Shown here piece after piece: positions 14,987-21,509 of a stretch of DNA of 41,572 nt (its first letter is position 1; each line of letters starts with the position of its first letter). The DNA comes from JBNKVT01 sp050299335 (GTDB lineage Bacteria > Pseudomonadota > Alphaproteobacteria > Rhodobacterales > Rhodobacteraceae): positions 1 through 41,572 of the forward strand of contig JBNKVT010000054.1 in the NCBI GenBank assembly GCA_050299335.1, written 5' to 3'. Under the pieces are notes generated by a model, which worked only from the letters and a program-made list of their open reading frames with translations, made no database searches and was not told the origin of the DNA. The position numbers were made by a program, and so were the translations under genes.

Positions 14987-16291
14987 ATGCGGATTGCGAT
15001 GATCGGAACCGGCTATGTTGGGTTGGTTTCTGGCGTGTGTTTTGCCGATATGGGCCACGAGGTGGTTTGCGTCGACAAGATCGCTGAAAAGATCGAGCTC
15101 CTGAAATCCGGCGGCATTCCGATCTACGAGCCCGGTCTGGAAGAGCTGACCGCCAAGGCGGTGAAGGTCGGGGCTCTGAGTTTCACCACCGATCTCGGCG
15201 AGGCGGTGCGGGGGGCGGATGCGGTCTTCATCGCCGTCGGCACGCCGCCGCGGGCAGATGACGATCATGCGGATCTCTCCTACGTCTATGCCGCCGCTCG
15301 CGAGATCGCCGAGGCGGCCGATGGGCCGATCGTGGTGGTGACCAAATCGACGGTGCCGGTGGGGACCAATGCCAGGGTGAAGGCGGAACTCAGGACCGCC
15401 AATCCAGACGGGCAATTCGACGTGGTCTCGAACCCGGAATTCCTGCGCGAGGGTGCCGGGATCATCGATTTCACCGAACCGGACCGGATCGTGGTCGGCT
15501 CGGAAAGCGCCCATGCAAAGCGGGTCATGGACGAGATCTACGCACCGCTGACGCAAGCGGGTTATCCGATCATCCATACCGATCTCGAAAGTGCCGAGAT
15601 GATCAAATACGCCGCCAATGCGTTCCTGGCGACCAAGATCACCTTCATCAACGAGGTGGCGAACCTGTGCGAGCGGGTCGGGGCGGATGTGACCACGGTT
15701 TCGCACGGGATCGGTCTCGACAACCGGATCGGGCCGAAATTCCTCAATGCAGGCCCGGGCTATGGTGGCTCGTGCTTCCCGAAGGACACGCGGGCCTTCG
15801 CGCGGATCGGGCAGGAATATTTCACGCCCCAGCGGATCGTCGAGACGGTGATCGCCGCGAACGAAAAGATCAAGCAGTCGATGATCACCAAGATCATCGC
15901 CGCCTGCGGGGGCTCGGTCGCGGGGCTGAAGATCGCCGTCTTCGGCGTCACCTTCAAACCCGACACCAACGACATGCGCGACGCACCCTCGCTGATCATC
16001 ATTCCGGGCCTTGTGGGGGCCGGGGCAAAGGTGGTCGCGTCGGACCCGGAAAGCCACAAGGAGGGCCACGGGCTGCTGCCAGGGGTCTCGGACTGGATCG
16101 ACGATCCTTACGTGGCCGCCGAAGGGGCGAACGCCGTGGTGCTGCTGACCGATTGGGAGCGGTTCCGCAATCTAGATCTGGAAAAGCTCGGCGGGGTGAT
16201 GCGGAACCGGCGGCTGATCGACCTGCGCAATGTCTATTCGCGCGAGGAGGCGACGAAGGCCGGTTTCAACTACGTCTCGGTTGGGCGCTGA
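14987..16291 (+). CDS. ugd: UDP-glucose 6-dehydrogenase
   Basis: 434 residues. Oxidises UDP-glucose to UDP-glucuronate with two NAD+, supplying polysaccharide synthesis. Visible features: N-terminal NAD-binding GTGYVG (7-12), FIAVGTPP, EFLREG, active-site K207 in KYAANAFLATKITFINE, and the catalytic nucleophile C263 in YGGSCFPKDT. The C-terminal domain has VFGVTFKPDTNDMRDAPS. The start at 14987 has AGGGA 7 bases upstream; the TTG at 14969 is an in-frame alternative. No other capsule genes are adjacent. UDP-N-acetylmannosamine dehydrogenase is a related alternative, but the overall pattern fits Ugd. Confidence 0.93.
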   Translation: MRIAMIGTGYVGLVSGVCFADMGHEVVCVDKIAEKIELLKSGGIPIYEPGLEELTAKAVKVGALSFTTDLGEAVRGADAVFIAVGTPPRADDDHADLSYVYAAAREIAEAADGPIVVVTKSTVPVGTNARVKAELRTANPDGQFDVVSNPEFLREGAGIIDFTEPDRIVVGSESAHAKRVMDEIYAPLTQAGYPIIHTDLESAEMIKYAANAFLATKITFINEVANLCERVGADVTTVSHGIGLDNRIGPKFLNAGPGYGGSCFPKDTRAFARIGQEYFTPQRIVETVIAANEKIKQSMITKIIAACGGSVAGLKIAVFGVTFKPDTNDMRDAPSLIIIPGLVGAGAKVVASDPESHKEGHGLLPGVSDWIDDPYVAAEGANAVVLLTDWERFRNLDLEKLGGVMRNRRLIDLRNVYSREEATKAGFNYVSVGR

Positions 16292-16383
16292 GAAGAACAG
16301 TTCGCTGCGGTCGAGGCGACACTTATTGAACGGTCGGAATATCTCCGGTGGCCATAATCGGGCCGCAAGGAAGCTTCGGGTGG

Positions 16384-17259
16384 TCAGGCTTTGGTCGGCC
16401 GTCTCCGTTCGCCATAGAGATTGATGAAATTGCCGATGATGATGACGATTGCCCCGAGAAAAACGGCGAGGATGAGCGGCTCGTCATAGAGCCAGAATCC
16501 GACAAGGGCGATCAGCGGCAGGCGGATGAACTCCATTGGGGCGACGATGGTGGCCGGGGCGCATCCCAGGGCCGAGGTCAGGCAGTAGTGGGCCGACAGA
16601 CCACAGGCACCGACGACGGCGATCCATGGCCAGATGGCCGGTGAGGGCAGGGGGATGCCACCCGGGATCGACAGGACGAGGCCGAAGAGGGTCTGGCTGA
16701 GGGTCATCCAGAAGAGCACGCATAAAACGGTGTCATGGCGCATGATCCGCCGGGTGAAGATGGTATTGAGCGCGAAACCCAGCGCCGAGCCGAGGGCGGC
16801 GGCGTGGCCGATGCTGAGCGGGGCATAGCCGGGCCGCGCGACGATCAGCACGCCGATGAAGCCGAGAACGGCGGCGAGGATGCGGGCGGGCGTCATGCGC
16901 TCGGACAGCATCAATGGCGCGAGGAGCGCGACCCAGATCGGGTTGGTGAACTCCAGGGCGACCAGTTGCGACAGCGGAATGACGGTCAGGCCGAAGAACC
17001 ACAGGTTCTGGCCGGTGAAGTGGAAGACGTTGCGCTTCAGGTGCAGGGCGGGATGGCGCGTGCGGATCTGCTCGAAGCCGAGGCGGTGGATCGACAGAAG
17101 GGCGGCGACGATGCAAAAGCCGATGATCGAGCGGTAGAGCATCAGTTCGAACGTGTTCATCTCGACGGTAATCGCCCGTCCCGCCACCGCCATCAGGACG
17201 AAGGAAATGACGGCACCGCACATCCAGAGCGCGGCGAGAAGAGGGCGGTACTGATCCAT
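16384..17259 (-). CDS. EamA/DMT-superfamily transporter
   Basis: 291 residues from ATG 17259. About ten hydrophobic helices in two EamA repeats, for example LLAALWMCGAVISFVLMAVA, ILAAVLGFIGVLIVA and LAVFLGAIVIIIGNFINLYG. An inner-membrane exporter or importer of small metabolites; the substrate is unknown. Related proteins in Alphaproteobacteria include S-adenosylmethionine and amino-acid exporters. It lies 151 bases downstream of the DAHP synthase gene on the same strand and may be cotranscribed with it. An upstream TTG at 17295 is in frame but less likely. Confidence 0.85.
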   Translation of the reverse strand: MDQYRPLLAALWMCGAVISFVLMAVAGRAITVEMNTFELMLYRSIIGFCIVAALLSIHRLGFEQIRTRHPALHLKRNVFHFTGQNLWFFGLTVIPLSQLVALEFTNPIWVALLAPLMLSERMTPARILAAVLGFIGVLIVARPGYAPLSIGHAAALGSALGFALNTIFTRRIMRHDTVLCVLFWMTLSQTLFGLVLSIPGGIPLPSPAIWPWIAVVGACGLSAHYCLTSALGCAPATIVAPMEFIRLPLIALVGFWLYDEPLILAVFLGAIVIIIGNFINLYGERRRPTKA

Positions 17260-17410
17260 CGCGCGGACCCTGAGCGCTTGTGCGGTGAATGGCAAGCGGG
17301 ATTACGCAGGTGGCGGAGGCTTTCCGATTGGGTACTCCCCCCTCCCGTCGGGAGTGGGGAGGGAGGGAGCGGGAAGAGAACAGGCCAGACGCCGTCGTCG
17401 GGTCCGGCCC

Positions 17411-18490
17411 TCAGGCGACCTCGGCCGCCTGCTGCATCCGCGCCCGCCGCGTGGTCACGGCATCGGCGAGGCCCTCAAGCGCGCGCATGGTGTCGTGCCA
17501 GTTGATGCAGCCATCGGTGATCGACTGGCCATAGGCCAGCTCAAACCCCGGCCTCAGATCCTGGCGGCCCTGAATGAGGAAGCTTTCGATCATCACCCCG
17601 GTGATCCTCGGATCGCCATTGGCGATCTGGGTGCCGATCTCGGCCAGCACCTGCGGCTGCCTGCGGAAATCCTTGCCGCTATTGGCGTGGCTGGCATCGA
17701 TCATCACCGAGGGCGCCAGCCCGGCCTTTTCAAGCGCCATCGCCGTCGCCGCCACGTTCGCACCATCGTGGTTCGGCCCGTCGCTCCCGCCCCTGAGGAT
17801 GATATGACCGTCCGCATTGCCGGTCGTCTCGGCAATCGCAGCCTGGCCGGACTTGGTCACGGCGAGAAAATGATGTGGGCTGGCCGCCGCCCTGATCGCA
17901 TCGATGGCGATGCCGATATCGCCCGAGGTGCCGTTCTTGAATCCGACCGGGCAGGACAGGCCCGAGGCCATCTGCCGGTGGATCTGGCTCTCGGTCGTCC
18001 GCGCCCCGATGGCCCCCCAGGCGACGAGATCGGCGATGTATTGCGGCGTCGTGGTGTCGAGGAACTCGCAGGCCGCCGGCAGGCCCATCGCGTTGATCTC
18101 AACAAGCAATTCGCGCGCCCTGTGCAGCCCGCCATTGATATCGAAACTGCCGTCCAGGTGCGGATCGTTGATCAATCCCTTCCAGCCGATTGTGGTGCGG
18201 GGTTTTTCGAAATAGACCCGCATCACGATTTCCAATTCGTTCCTGAACCCATCCCGTTTCTCGGCCAGCCGCCGCGCATAGGTCAGCGCCGCGCCCGGAT
18301 CGTGGATCGAGCAGGGGCCGACGACGACCAGCAACCGGTCGTCCTTGCCGTTCAGGATTTCGTGAATGGCCGCACGGGTACCGGTGACGGTACGGGCGAC
18401 CTCGTCGCTCAGGGGATGGGCGGCGATCACCTCCTGGGGTGTCACCAGTTCTCGCAAGGCGCTGATGCGCAGATCGTCTGTGGTGTTCAT
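17411..18490 (-). CDS. aroG: 3-deoxy-7-phosphoheptulonate (DAHP) synthase, class I
   Basis: 359 residues. Condenses phosphoenolpyruvate and erythrose 4-phosphate, the first step of the shikimate pathway to Phe, Tyr and Trp. AroFGH-type class I features are visible: metal ligand C60 in VVVGPCSIHDP, the VMRVYFEKPRTTIGWKGLIN block, GARTTESQIHRQMASGLS, GFKNGTSGD, and IDASHANSGKD with the metal-binding His. The N-terminal segment (LRELVTPQEVIAAHPLSDEV) is the type that mediates feedback inhibition by an aromatic amino acid. Which one is not readable. The start at 18490 fits the family; the frame extends upstream, but through the leader region. An intrinsic terminator and an aromatic-rich leader peptide precede it, which implies transcription attenuation. 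The symbol could equally be aroF. Confidence 0.93.
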   Translation of the reverse strand: MNTTDDLRISALRELVTPQEVIAAHPLSDEVARTVTGTRAAIHEILNGKDDRLLVVVGPCSIHDPGAALTYARRLAEKRDGFRNELEIVMRVYFEKPRTTIGWKGLINDPHLDGSFDINGGLHRARELLVEINAMGLPAACEFLDTTTPQYIADLVAWGAIGARTTESQIHRQMASGLSCPVGFKNGTSGDIGIAIDAIRAAASPHHFLAVTKSGQAAIAETTGNADGHIILRGGSDGPNHDGANVAATAMALEKAGLAPSVMIDASHANSGKDFRRQPQVLAEIGTQIANGDPRITGVMIESFLIQGRQDLRPGFELAYGQSITDGCINWHDTMRALEGLADAVTTRRARMQQAAEVA

Positions 18491-18527
18491 GGTCCTGGGT
18501 CCTTCTCTCTGGATGCCCCAGGGCGAC

Positions 18528-18554
18528 AAAAAAACCGCCAGGGGGCTGGCGGTT
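18528..18554 (-). terminator. Intrinsic terminator (attenuator) in front of the DAHP synthase gene
   Basis: On the minus strand a perfect 9-bp stem, AACCGCCAG with CTGGCGGTT, has a 4-base C loop and runs directly into seven T residues. It lies 38 bases upstream of the DAHP synthase ATG and 28 bases after the stop codon of the leader peptide. Placed before a gene rather than after one, it must either be regulated or block the gene. Confidence 0.88.
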
Positions 18555-18582
18555 CGGGTGGGTTTCGTCTTTTCGCGTGGTG

Positions 18583-18660
18583 TTAAGACATACGACCTGC
18601 TCCGTCCGCCTTGTGGCCCGGAAAGTAAAAGTACCAATAGGTGGCGCAGGTGCTGGTCAT
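18583..18660 (-). CDS. Aromatic-amino-acid leader peptide of the DAHP synthase gene
   Basis: 25 codons from ATG 18660 to TAA 18583. Codons 8-13 are TAT TGG TAC TTT TAC TTT, that is Tyr-Trp-Tyr-Phe-Tyr-Phe: six aromatic codons in a row, covering all three end products of the pathway. The peptide starts MTSTCATYWYFYFPGHK. Downstream, GGCGG (18610-18606) and GGGC (18619-18616) can pair with CCGCC and GCCC of the terminator's 5' arm and loop, a candidate alternative helix. This is the layout of ribosome-mediated attenuators: stalling when any charged aromatic tRNA is scarce would prevent the terminator at 18528-18554. The ribosome-binding site is weak (GGATAA, about 14 bases upstream). Confidence 0.8.
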   Translation of the reverse strand: MTSTCATYWYFYFPGHKADGAGRMS

Positions 18661-18949
18661 GGGTTTTTTTGTTATCCGATTGCCCCGGGCTTGTCACCCG
18701 GTTTGTTGCCGAGCTCAGTCTGGGGCAGTCCCGGCCCCCGAGGGGCGAAGGGAAGGCCCCGCCTTTCTCCAACAAATGGTGCGTGAAATCACGCAGCCTA
18801 CGGATAATCAGATCCGTGAAATTAACGCATCGGAAACGTTTTTTTCCAGCAAAATCAATGCAAAATCCGGTTTTGCACGCGTGCAAAAGCCCCAGGAGTG
18901 CTCCCTCTGGACCGCTTCCCCTGGCCCTCTGGCGGACCGGGTACAGCTG
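18661..18949. promoter_or_regulatory. Upstream region of the DAHP synthase leader
   Basis: About 290 bases between the leader peptide and the cobS stop codon. It must hold the promoter of the DAHP synthase transcript, but I could not pick clear -35 and -10 boxes. It contains three small dyads: TGCGTGAAATCACGCA (18780-18795), CGGAT/ATCCG just after it, and the 18-bp palindrome at 18871. These could be binding sites. Confidence 0.4.
18871..18888. repeat. CG-centred palindrome, copy 2
   Basis: TTTTGCACGCGTGCAAAA is a perfect 18-bp palindrome, sharing its central 16 bp with 11167-11182. It lies about 60 bases downstream of the cobS stop codon and 210 bases upstream of the DAHP leader peptide. 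CG-centred palindromes of this size are typical LacI-type operators, but here the neighbouring genes give no matching regulator. Confidence 0.8.
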
Positions 18950-19936
18950 TCAGCCAAGGCTGAGACTGGCCGCGCTTTCGGGCAGTTCCTCGTCGAAGCA
19001 GCGCTGGTAGAACTCGGCCACGGTCTGGCGCTCCAGTTCGTCGCATTTGTTGAGGAAGGTCAGGCGGAAGGCGAAGCCGACATCGCCGAAAATCTCGGCA
19101 TTCTGCGCCCAGGCGATCACCGTTCTGGGGCTCATGACGGTCGAGATGTCGCCGTTCATGAAGGCCTGCCGCGACAGATCGGCGACCGTCACCATGTGGC
19201 TGACCGTCTTGCGCCCCGCCTCTGTGGCGTAGCCGGGGTTCTTCGACAGCACGATCTCGACCTCGGCATCATGTTCGAGGTAATTGAGCGTCACCACCAG
19301 CGACCAGCGGTCCATCTGGCCCTGGTTGATCTGCTGGGTGCCGTGATAAAGCCCGGTCGTATCGCCGAGCCCCACCGTGTTCGCGGTCGAGAACAGGCGG
19401 AAATAGGGATGCGGGTGGATGATCTGGTTCTGGTCCAGAAGCGTCAGCTTGCCGTCCACCTCCAGAACGCGCTGGATCACGAACATCACATCCGGCCGGC
19501 CTGCATCATATTCGTCGAAGACGATGGCGACGGGATTCCTGAGCGCCCAGGGCAGGATACCTTCCTGGAACTCGGTGATCTGCACCCCGTCGCGCAGCTT
19601 GATCGCGTCCTTGCCTATGAGGTCGATGCGGCTGATATGGCTGTCGAGATTGACCCGCACGCAGGGCCAGTTCAGCCGTGCCGCCACCTGCTCGATATGG
19701 GTCGATTTGCCGGTGCCGTGATAGCCCTGGATCATCACCCGGCGATTGAAGGCAAATCCGGCGAGGATGGCCCGGGTGGTCTCGGGATCGAACCGGTAGG
19801 CCGGGTCGATATCGGGCACCCGGTCGGAACGCTCGGCGAAGCCCTTCACGGCCATATTGGTCTTGAAACCGAAGGTCTCTTCGATATTGATCGCGACGGT
19901 CGGTTCCGTCGGCAGCTCCATGTTTCCGTCAGCCAT
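18950..19936 (-). CDS. cobS: Cobaltochelatase subunit CobS
   Basis: 328 residues. AAA+ ATPase that with CobT drives cobalt insertion into hydrogenobyrinic acid diamide by CobN in aerobic cobalamin synthesis. Walker A is GYHGTGKST (71-79), preceded by ILAGFAFNRRVMIQ and followed by HIEQVAARLNWPCVRVNLDS. Walker B is AIVFDEYDAGRPDVMF. The sensor region has LFSTANTVGLGDTTGLYHGT. The C-terminus ends with a negatively charged block (FDEELPES). It matches CobS along its full length. The partner cobT, usually next to cobS in this order, is absent here. The frame is open further upstream, but homologues start near MADGNM (19936). Confidence 0.92.
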   Translation of the reverse strand: MADGNMELPTEPTVAINIEETFGFKTNMAVKGFAERSDRVPDIDPAYRFDPETTRAILAGFAFNRRVMIQGYHGTGKSTHIEQVAARLNWPCVRVNLDSHISRIDLIGKDAIKLRDGVQITEFQEGILPWALRNPVAIVFDEYDAGRPDVMFVIQRVLEVDGKLTLLDQNQIIHPHPYFRLFSTANTVGLGDTTGLYHGTQQINQGQMDRWSLVVTLNYLEHDAEVEIVLSKNPGYATEAGRKTVSHMVTVADLSRQAFMNGDISTVMSPRTVIAWAQNAEIFGDVGFAFRLTFLNKCDELERQTVAEFYQRCFDEELPESAASLSLG

Positions 19937-20370
19937 AGCCTGCGGGTCCTTCAACCTGATGCCGAGGTCTTTTGGAGCAATTGCCGCCGGGGCGCAAGGC
20001 CCCGGGTCCGACATTTCCGCGCCTGAAACGGTCGCGCTGAGGGCCGTCATCGGGAGACACGGGATGTAATAAGCGAACCGTGGTGCCAGCTGATCGCGGC
20101 AAGGTCCAGCCGCACCGATTGCCCCGGTCGAAGACGGGACGCATCCATGGGAGATATCGTGCAACGGGATGTCTCAGGTGAGGCCAGGAGCGCGCGTGCC
20201 ATGCGAACATGGTGTGTAGCGGCTGGATCCCGGAATCGGAATACCGTCAAGCGCTTGCAAGGCACCCGGCGGCAGCCAATACGTGCCGGAAGGCCGTCGG
20301 TCCGCTTCCGACCTCGTCCGGTTCCCAAGGCGAAGGCGGGAGGAATCGCCCGCGACCGCCAAGACCCGAT
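19937..20370. other. 434-base gap between cobS and ialB
   Basis: No convincing gene. A minus-strand frame (about 20148-20047) contains a protein-like tail (SRLRPGQSVRLDLAAISWHH) and may be a gene remnant. A J-domain gene, often found beside cobS in this order, is not present. I see no cobalamin riboswitch core. TTGACG on the minus strand near 20247 has no matching -10 box at normal distance. Confidence 0.35.
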
Positions 20371-21036
20371 TTACTGAGGCTGCTTTGCCGCCAGCGCGTT
20401 GTATCCGGCGGTAAACCCTTTCAGCGAGACCTGCAGATTGATCGGCTGGTCTGGAATGTCGATCGCGGCCAGGATCATATGGGCTACGTTGCCATTCTTG
20501 AGACCGGCCAGTCCATTGGCGTCAAAGCCGAACCGGGCGAAGCAACCCGAGCGCAGACACCAGCTGAAGGGATACTGCCGGATCTCGCCGCCATCGACGC
20601 GGAACCTGACACCGGCGGTCAGAAGCGTGCCCAGAGGAGTGACGACGGTCGCCCCGGTCACCGCCTCGCCGCCCGGCGGCAGGGCGATGACGGTGATTTC
20701 GGAAACCGGGTCGCCGGCCTCGTTGGTGACGAGCTGATAGAGGAAGCATTCCGAATTGTCGGCGGTGCAGCGCAATTCCCAGTCCCCGAAGACCTCGGTG
20801 GTGAATTCCGGCTCTGTCGGCGCGCCGCCGACCGGAAAGGCCTGATCGACGGGATTGGCGGTATCTGGCGCCTCGGCGGGTTGTTCATCCGGGGCGTCTG
20901 CCGGTTCGGTTGGTACCGTTTCCTGGCTTGCTTCGGCGTCCGGTGCGGGTTCCGAGCTTTCCTGCGCCGCAAGCGATCCGGTCAGAAGGACCAGGAGTGC
21001 GACGGTCAGAAGCGGATTTCTGGAAAGGATTTTCAC
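20371..21036 (-). CDS. Invasion-associated locus B (IalB) family protein, exported
   Basis: 221 residues from GTG 21036, which has GGGGA 7 bases upstream. The N-terminus is a signal peptide (KILSRNPLLTVALLVLLTGS then LAAQ). A low-complexity Glu/Pro/Ala linker follows, to about residue 65, and then the IalB domain: FGDWELRCTADNSECFLYQL, ALPPGGEAVTGATVVTPLG, and FSWCLRSGCFARFGFD. The two paired cysteines in CTADNSEC and CLRSGC are family hallmarks. IalB is named after a Bartonella invasion factor, but in free-living Rhodobacterales these are periplasmic proteins of unknown role. An upstream in-frame start at 21105 would bury the signal peptide. Confidence 0.85.
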   Translation of the reverse strand: MKILSRNPLLTVALLVLLTGSLAAQESSEPAPDAEASQETVPTEPADAPDEQPAEAPDTANPVDQAFPVGGAPTEPEFTTEVFGDWELRCTADNSECFLYQLVTNEAGDPVSEITVIALPPGGEAVTGATVVTPLGTLLTAGVRFRVDGGEIRQYPFSWCLRSGCFARFGFDANGLAGLKNGNVAHMILAAIDIPDQPINLQVSLKGFTAGYNALAAKQPQ

Positions 21037-21354
21037 TGCGCGATCCCCACGATTTGCCTGAGTTGGTTTGGCCGAAGAGGTGTCAGGACTTGCCCGCAAT
21101 GTCAACGGGGGCCAGTGGCGGACTGCCGGATCGCATCCGTGTCTCTGCCAAGCAAAAAAGGTGTCGCAACCGCGGACACCTTCCTTGCGCTGCTTTGCAG
21201 CTTCTCTCCCTGTCGGACTGGCCGACTTATGGATAAAGCCTAGGCGCAGGTTTGATTCCCGTCAACGGAAGAAAAGGGATTTGACTGAAATTTCAGTTGG
21301 TTCGGATCGGGTTTTAACGGTAATTCTGTATACAATCGCGCGCTTGGGCGGAAC

Positions 21355-21386
21355 AAAAAAAGACCGCATCCGAAAATCGGGTGCGG
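21355..21386 (-). terminator. Intrinsic terminator on the minus strand with no gene before it
   Basis: Minus strand: CCGCACCCGA, loop TTT, TCGGATGCGG (nine of ten pairs), followed by TC and seven T residues. No protein gene on this strand ends here; the yjgR gene upstream runs the other way. It must end a short untranslated RNA or regulate the ialB transcript. Confidence 0.8.
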
Positions 21387-21452
21387 CCAAGTCCACAGGG
21401 AGGAAGTAATGCACCGGTAAAGGTGCGGCTTCACCATGGCAGGAAAAGGTTA
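21355..21452 (-). ncRNA. Candidate small RNA with an anti-Shine-Dalgarno motif
   Basis: Roughly 100 bases. A small hairpin (GCACC, six-base loop, GGTGC) at about 21425-21410 is followed by single-stranded ATTACTTCCTCCCTGTGG and then the intrinsic terminator. The CUUCCUCCCU segment is an exact complement to a Shine-Dalgarno sequence, as in the CcsR/cuckoo small-RNA families of Rhodobacterales. A possible promoter (TTGTTC, 17 bases, AACATA) lies just upstream on the minus strand in front of yjgR. The 5' end is estimated from that promoter. Family membership is an inference from layout only. Confidence 0.5.
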
Positions 21453-21455
21453 ACG

Positions 21456-21509
21456 ATGTATGTTGCGATTCTCACATTTTCGAACAAACCGGGACAGGAC
21501 ACGGCATGA
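21456..21509 (+). CDS. Possible 17-residue upstream ORF overlapping the yjgR start
   Basis: ATG 21456 has AAAAGG 6 bases upstream and reads 17 codons (MYVAILTFSNKPGQDTA) to a TGA that overlaps the yjgR ATG as ATGA. yjgR also has its own AGGA 6 bases upstream, so the short frame may be a leader or chance. Confidence 0.3.
   Translation: MYVAILTFSNKPGQDTA

Noticed and set aside
17260..17410. Terminator between the DAHP synthase and EamA genes
   Set aside because: CTCCCGTCGGGAG near 17344 can form a 6-bp hairpin, but there is no T-run on the minus strand, so I do not call a terminator.
19937..20370. Cobalamin riboswitch upstream of cobS
   Set aside because: No GCCACTG-type core or matching helices were seen on the minus strand.
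21240..21437. 65-codon minus-strand frame with Trp-Thr-Trp, as a Trp leader peptide
   Set aside because: The intrinsic terminator lies inside the frame and no aromatic-biosynthesis gene follows; the small-RNA reading explains the features better.
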